A stretch of 46,436 nt of DNA, from positions 1 through 46,436 of the forward strand of contig JAUCBJ010007079.1 of assembly GCA_032718475.1 (NCBI GenBank), given 5' to 3'. This stretch comes from Nemertoderma westbladi. Lineage: Eukaryota; Xenacoelomorpha; Nemertodermatida; Nemertodermatidae. The notes under the pieces were generated by a model. It was not told the DNA's origin. It did not search any database and saw nothing but the letters and a program-made list of their open reading frames with translations. Shown piece after piece: positions 42,623 through 46,436 of this stretch. Both the position numbers and the translations under genes were made by a program. Each line of letters opens with the position of its first letter. Positions within the stretch are counted from its first letter, which is position 1.

Positions 42623-43016
42623 TTCTAGACATATTGGTTCGTCTTCCCAGTCTGTTACGAATAGAATTTTCGTGATCTATTCTCGGTTTATCGATACGAC
42701 TCCGCTGGGTATGATATTTAAATAGAACCATTTCCCTTTCGGTGTATACATCGTCCGTATCATGTAAATCGATAGGATGGCCGGTAGTTAAGAAGTCCAT
42801 ATACGTACCATTACGATTCGTATAGCGAGCGGTGAATTTTCTATAGTCCAATTCACGCGTAAGTTGTTCCTGGGACATCGGCGGTTCGATATAACGACCA
42901 TCGTCCTCCGTAATAGTCGGATCGGCTTCACCGCGTATCAAGCTATCCACAAACGCTTGTAAAGGTAGAGTATATCGCTCTCTAATACCAAGGTCATCTT
43001 CTATCAATTCCGTCAT
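42618..43016 (-). CDS. ORF-X: conserved 132-residue protein of unknown family
   Basis: Starts at MTELIEDDLG and is acidic in its first half (QAFVDSLIRG, TEDDGRYIEPPMSQEQL). It is more basic at the end (ENSIRNRLGRRTN). No cysteine motif, signal peptide or membrane segment is seen. Element 2 has the same protein up to about residue 88 at roughly 80% identity. The best-conserved stretch differs between copies at several third codon positions only. It ends with a TGA at 42618 that overlaps the open frame of ORF-Y. It may be an accessory gag-like protein; function unknown. Confidence 0.65.
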   Translation of the reverse strand: MTELIEDDLGIRERYTLPLQAFVDSLIRGEADPTITEDDGRYIEPPMSQEQLTRELDYRKFTARYTNRNGTYMDFLTTGHPIDLHDTDDVYTEREMVLFKYHTQRSRIDKPRIDHENSIRNRLGRRTNMSRI

Positions 43017-44639
43017 ATCTGCTATCTGAGTTTATTAATATCAATATGAGTTAATATTTTAGGCAAGCGGGCGTCGCTGCCTACTAGGCTTTTGCCCCCG
43101 GACAGTGGGTTTCTCAGCGCCGATGTACCGCTGTCGCAGTGTTTACGCCAACATGTAGCAACAGCACGACAACGATAACCGGCACAAGTCCCACCACTGT
43201 CCGTCCCAAAAGCTTGAATCCACTTGAGGTTATCTCGGTAGAGTTAGGGCTATTTTACAATTGCGATTAGCTACTGTAAACACACTTTAGTAGTAACATT
43301 CACCTATAAACGCACAAATTCCATACAATCATTACTTATTGCACACATGCATGCCATTTGTCCGTTAGTCAGTGTCTTCCAGAATGTCACGTTATTACTA
43401 TGTATCCTTGGATACTAATAGTGCGCTATGTATACTCTTATGCTACGCAATGGGGCAAGCTTTTATTGGTCCTTTAACTTGTTTCTAATTCTAGCGTGGG
43501 TGTTGCCATGGTGACATTATGGAAAACTAGCGGTAGAATTAGAGCAATCCTCATGCATACAGATCTGGGATGTTATTTAATAGTAATTCTTTAATTGTCA
43601 ATATCCTCTTTATGCATGATTTTATAAATTTTATCGGCTATTGACTATATGTTGGAGATTCTTACACTCTAGTACACTCAATATGAATCTCCGCTCCCAT
43701 GATCTATTAATTACTGGAATTTTGGGAATGTTATAAATTGTACAAAATGACAATTTATGAAATTCATTTGAATATGAATTTAAATTTATTCCCGTGAATT
43801 TTATTATTTGATATTAAATTGACATAAATTTTATTCCAGAGCATATCTGGGGACTTAGGATCCTTAATTCTATAAAATAGTCCTTCTAAGAATATCGGTA
43901 AATACTGCGATATCTTAATTGACTAGAAATTTTAAAGGATCGGGATTTTACAGATTTTAACAAAATATTAAATTAATATTTAGGATGGGCACCGATTTAT
44001 TCCAGAACTTGTCTGGGGACGTTAACCACTGATTCTAGAATTTGTCTTTCAAGTATATCGGTGGGTGCCACGATATCTTAATCGACTAGAATTACAGATG
44101 GTCAAAAATTTAACAGATTTATTTGCGATTGACGCTACTGTTAGAGGGACATCACGCTACTATATGTATTATTTGTTGTAAGGTAGAAGAGCAATATCGC
44201 ACGAAGCAATGTCAGTGTGAAGAGGCAAGTCGTTTCCAAGGTCTACCCAGAGCTTGGTTTAGCCGAGACACGAGGATCTGAACTTTGCATTCCTAATACT
44301 CTGCCTACCAATAATACTTAAATATAGTAGTGGCTTTATTGTACTTTAAGAAGTACTGACATGTCATCTTACTATAGTCTCGCATTTATAATATAATACG
44401 GACAGTAAGGAAAGAGAAAATAATTACTTCTTGCCGTCGCACTAAATATATATTATAAGTAATTATGTACGTAATAAACACTAATATATTGCACTAATCT
44501 ATTAAACATTCTAAAATAACATTTTACTAAATAAAATTAAATAAAAACGATTATAATAAAATTACATAATAATACATACATAAATATAAAATAAAAACAA
44601 ATATAAAATGATATAGCCACACGCCCACTCCATATGTTA
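43017..44639. other. Conserved non-coding spacer of element 3
   Basis: Aligns with 14700-16325 of element 2 throughout, including the tandem duplication (about 43835-44100) and the invariant block (about 44188-44325). No credible ORF. Confidence 0.65.
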
Positions 44640-46433
44640 TTACGTTATAGAGTCCCTAGATATTTGTCGGATTAGGGAAGTGGTCGTAGGAAGAGTATCT
44701 TGCCTTCCATAGTTTCCGGACAGTTTTCGGTCTCTTTCCAGTAAACATAAACGACCAGCTGGGCGATTGAGTTGTTGTGTTAGTTTCTCCGCTCCCTTGG
44801 CCTGTCTACTCTCTGCCGTGGTAAGATGAGGAGGCCATTCTTCTTCTTCTTTACTTAAGGAGTCGGATCCACCTAACCAGCCTGGAGTATCTATCAGTTC
44901 TTGAGGAGTTGCTCCTCTGGAAGCGATGTTGGCTGGATTAATCGTCCCAAGGCAATGTCTCCATTGATCTACATTGGAGTTAATATCGTCATTATCTGAG
45001 GAGTATGGTGTTCCCTCAGTTGGATCGTCCACATCACTGCTCTCCACTTCCCCCTTTACTTGGTATACCTGTTGTTGAGGTAATCTCTCTTTGAGAGTTC
45101 TACGGGAAGGGCCAGTGAAGTACCAACCTACTCTAGTTCTTACCGCATAGGTTTGTAGTGGCTGTGGTTGAGCAGGCCGTTTCTCTAATGGCTCGAGCGC
45201 CTCATGCGCGTTTTGGCCGATGAGTATTTGCACTCCAGGATAATCGGTTTGGAATCGAGGTATCTCAAGATGTTGGATGCACTCGTCCTCGTCCCAGTTA
45301 TAAGGTTCTGCTTGAGTAGTAGCAAAGTTCTTTATAGCCACCATTTTTACTGACCTTATACTTTGTTCTCCTAATTTATCCTGTGGGGTGGACAACGCAC
45401 CTATATAGTAATCTGCCGTTAGGGTAGATTTCCAAACCTGTATAATTCCTGACATATTCAATTTAGTCCGGAACTTGGGTTGTCCAGCAAAGATATCTTC
45501 GGCTAGTTCTTGATCGATGAATGTTCCTGTGCTGCCGGAGTCAAGGAGGGCGTTCACTATGTAGCTTTTGTTAAGACCGTGAACTCTTACTTGAACTACA
45601 GGAAATTCTCTGATTCCTACGTTGGAAGCTGGAGCTTTCCAAGATGGTTGTTTGGCGAAAGTAGTTTGGGGAAACTCATCGTTGATGTCTTTTTCGTAAG
45701 TAAGTGCTCGATACACTGCGGTATTTATTAGATAACAGGATTCGTTGGCATCGGAGAATTCGTCCGTATAGAATCCTTCCCACTCAGAACTTTGGTCAGT
45801 GTCGTTCACATCACTGAATTGGACATGTGATTTGGGCTCACTTACCTGACTCGGGTTGTCTCGTTCGAACTCACTGTGTAACAAGATGTGATGTTTCGCG
45901 CCACACTTTGCACACTTTACGTCGGAGTAACAGGTTCGCCGTTGGTGTCCCGATCTGAGGCAATTATAGCATAACCGCTTATTCCACAGGACTGTACGTC
46001 TGTCTACAGGGGATTTCTTTAGAAATTCAGCACACGCACTCAAACAGTGGGGCCCGTCGCACAGCGCACATTTTGGTTTGATGTTACTCACCTTAACTTG
46101 GTTAACGTTATGCACTCTCGTTCTTTCTTCGGGCTTTCTTCCGTGAATTCTCTTAGGAGACGTAGGAGGAGTTGTTGTTACCTGTTCTCTCCTGTCACTG
46201 GTTCGAGACTTGTATTTACTTACGTCTTTATAGGTCTTGTTGTCATAGTAAGATTTTGCTGTGTCTTTCCCGCTGTCCTCTTCTTGAGAAGCTTGGCTTT
46301 CGCCGTCGTCAGTATAACACACTGGTGTTACTCTTCTCCTAGAAGCGGGTTTCTCACTTACCTTATTTTCCGATGTTTTCTCTCTGGACTGCTTGATGAG
46401 TTGTAGTTTTACCTCACCATCTAAGAAGGACAT
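44640..46433 (-). CDS. Gag zinc knuckles, aspartic protease and pol remnant (element 3, partial)
   Basis: 597 codons, open to within 3 bases of the window edge, so the true start may lie outside. Residues 1-115 are basic/Ser-rich gag. Residues 121-186 hold CALCDGPHCLSAC, a CCHC knuckle (CYNCLRSGHQRRTC) and CAKCGAKHHILLH. The retropepsin-like active site is at 296-307 (ALLDSGSTGTFI) and the protease end at 400-414 (GVQILIGQNAHEAL). The pol linker follows (QTYAVRTRVGWYFTGP, 427-442). Near residue 488 it jumps straight to the RNase H end (NPANIASRG, 499-507), skipping reverse transcriptase. After WPPHL it jumps to the pol C-terminus (NRPAGRLCLLE). Gag and protease look usable; no polymerase or integrase core is encoded. 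Confidence 0.85.
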   Translation of the reverse strand: MSFLDGEVKLQLIKQSREKTSENKVSEKPASRRRVTPVCYTDDGESQASQEEDSGKDTAKSYYDNKTYKDVSKYKSRTSDRREQVTTTPPTSPKRIHGRKPEERTRVHNVNQVKVSNIKPKCALCDGPHCLSACAEFLKKSPVDRRTVLWNKRLCYNCLRSGHQRRTCYSDVKCAKCGAKHHILLHSEFERDNPSQVSEPKSHVQFSDVNDTDQSSEWEGFYTDEFSDANESCYLINTAVYRALTYEKDINDEFPQTTFAKQPSWKAPASNVGIREFPVVQVRVHGLNKSYIVNALLDSGSTGTFIDQELAEDIFAGQPKFRTKLNMSGIIQVWKSTLTADYYIGALSTPQDKLGEQSIRSVKMVAIKNFATTQAEPYNWDEDECIQHLEIPRFQTDYPGVQILIGQNAHEALEPLEKRPAQPQPLQTYAVRTRVGWYFTGPSRRTLKERLPQQQVYQVKGEVESSDVDDPTEGTPYSSDNDDINSNVDQWRHCLGTINPANIASRGATPQELIDTPGWLGGSDSLSKEEEEWPPHLTTAESRQAKGAEKLTQQLNRPAGRLCLLERDRKLSGNYGRQDTLPTTTSLIRQISRDSIT

Positions 46434-46436
46434 GAG

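Larger units (their letters stand above)
40251..46436 (-). mobile_element. Element 3: pol-deficient BEL/Pao-derived retrotransposon (runs off window)
   Basis: Left LTR at 40251-41499. On the minus strand the order is gag-protease-pol remnant (46433 to 44640), a 1.6-kb spacer, ORF-X (43016 to 42618) and ORF-Y (42622 to 41578). It is related to element 2 (LTR roughly 75%, spacer roughly 85% by eye) but keeps gag knuckles and protease. Reverse transcriptase and integrase cores are missing. The other LTR is outside the window. It is inserted in copy B of the duplication; the expected target duplication would start from CTTGT (40246-40250). Confidence 0.85.

Noticed and set aside
41578-43016. Envelope gene in the env position
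   Set aside because: Neither ORF-X nor ORF-Y has a signal peptide, membrane segment or glycoprotein-like cysteine pattern.

Overview
This is a eukaryotic window, most likely from an invertebrate animal. It is AT-rich, contains no recognisable host gene, and is built almost entirely from transposable elements in several states of decay. The mix (three BEL/Pao-like LTR retrotransposon copies, CACTA/EnSpm-like, hAT, piggyBac, Mutator-like and rve-integrase-type DNA transposons, a non-LTR 3' end, a tRNA-like SINE head and foldback elements) fits a repeat-rich aquatic invertebrate genome. The species cannot be read from the sequence.

Layout. 1-2317: non-coding flank with short tandem repeats. 2318-9945 (minus): an old BEL/Pao copy (element 1) with a coiled-coil gag, a gag/zinc-knuckle/protease region, reverse transcriptase and RNase H, broken by stops and frameshifts and with no integrase. 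9946-12033: non-coding flank of that element. 12039-20646 (minus): element 2, a complete LTR element with 1218-bp LTRs differing by one base and a 5-bp target duplication (CATCC), but almost no pol. 20652-23238: a tRNA-like piece, a Mutator-like transposase pseudogene and the 3' end of a non-LTR element. 23239-24900 (minus): a hAT pseudogene split by a foldback element with a 9-bp target duplication. 24018-29936 and 32884-40250: two roughly 99% identical copies of one composite block (hAT piece, CACTA-like transposase remnant, associated ORF, piggyBac remnant). 30345-31277: a hairpin-forming minisatellite and an rve-type transposase fragment. 31709-32883: a reversed, truncated LTR of the element 2/3 family. 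40251 to the window end (minus): element 3, a diverged relative of element 2 that keeps gag and protease and has two open downstream ORFs.

How it fits together. Elements 2 and 3 belong to one lineage that lost reverse transcriptase, most of RNase H and the integrase core at a shared junction. The remaining frame stays open in both, and both keep two unusual downstream ORFs, here called ORF-X and ORF-Y. The near-identical LTRs of element 2 show that it moved recently, so it must have used enzymes from another element. The composite block was already dead when it was duplicated, because both copies share the same breaks. Copy B also holds three perfect or near-spacerless long palindromes next to the piggyBac start; copy A lacks exactly that stretch.
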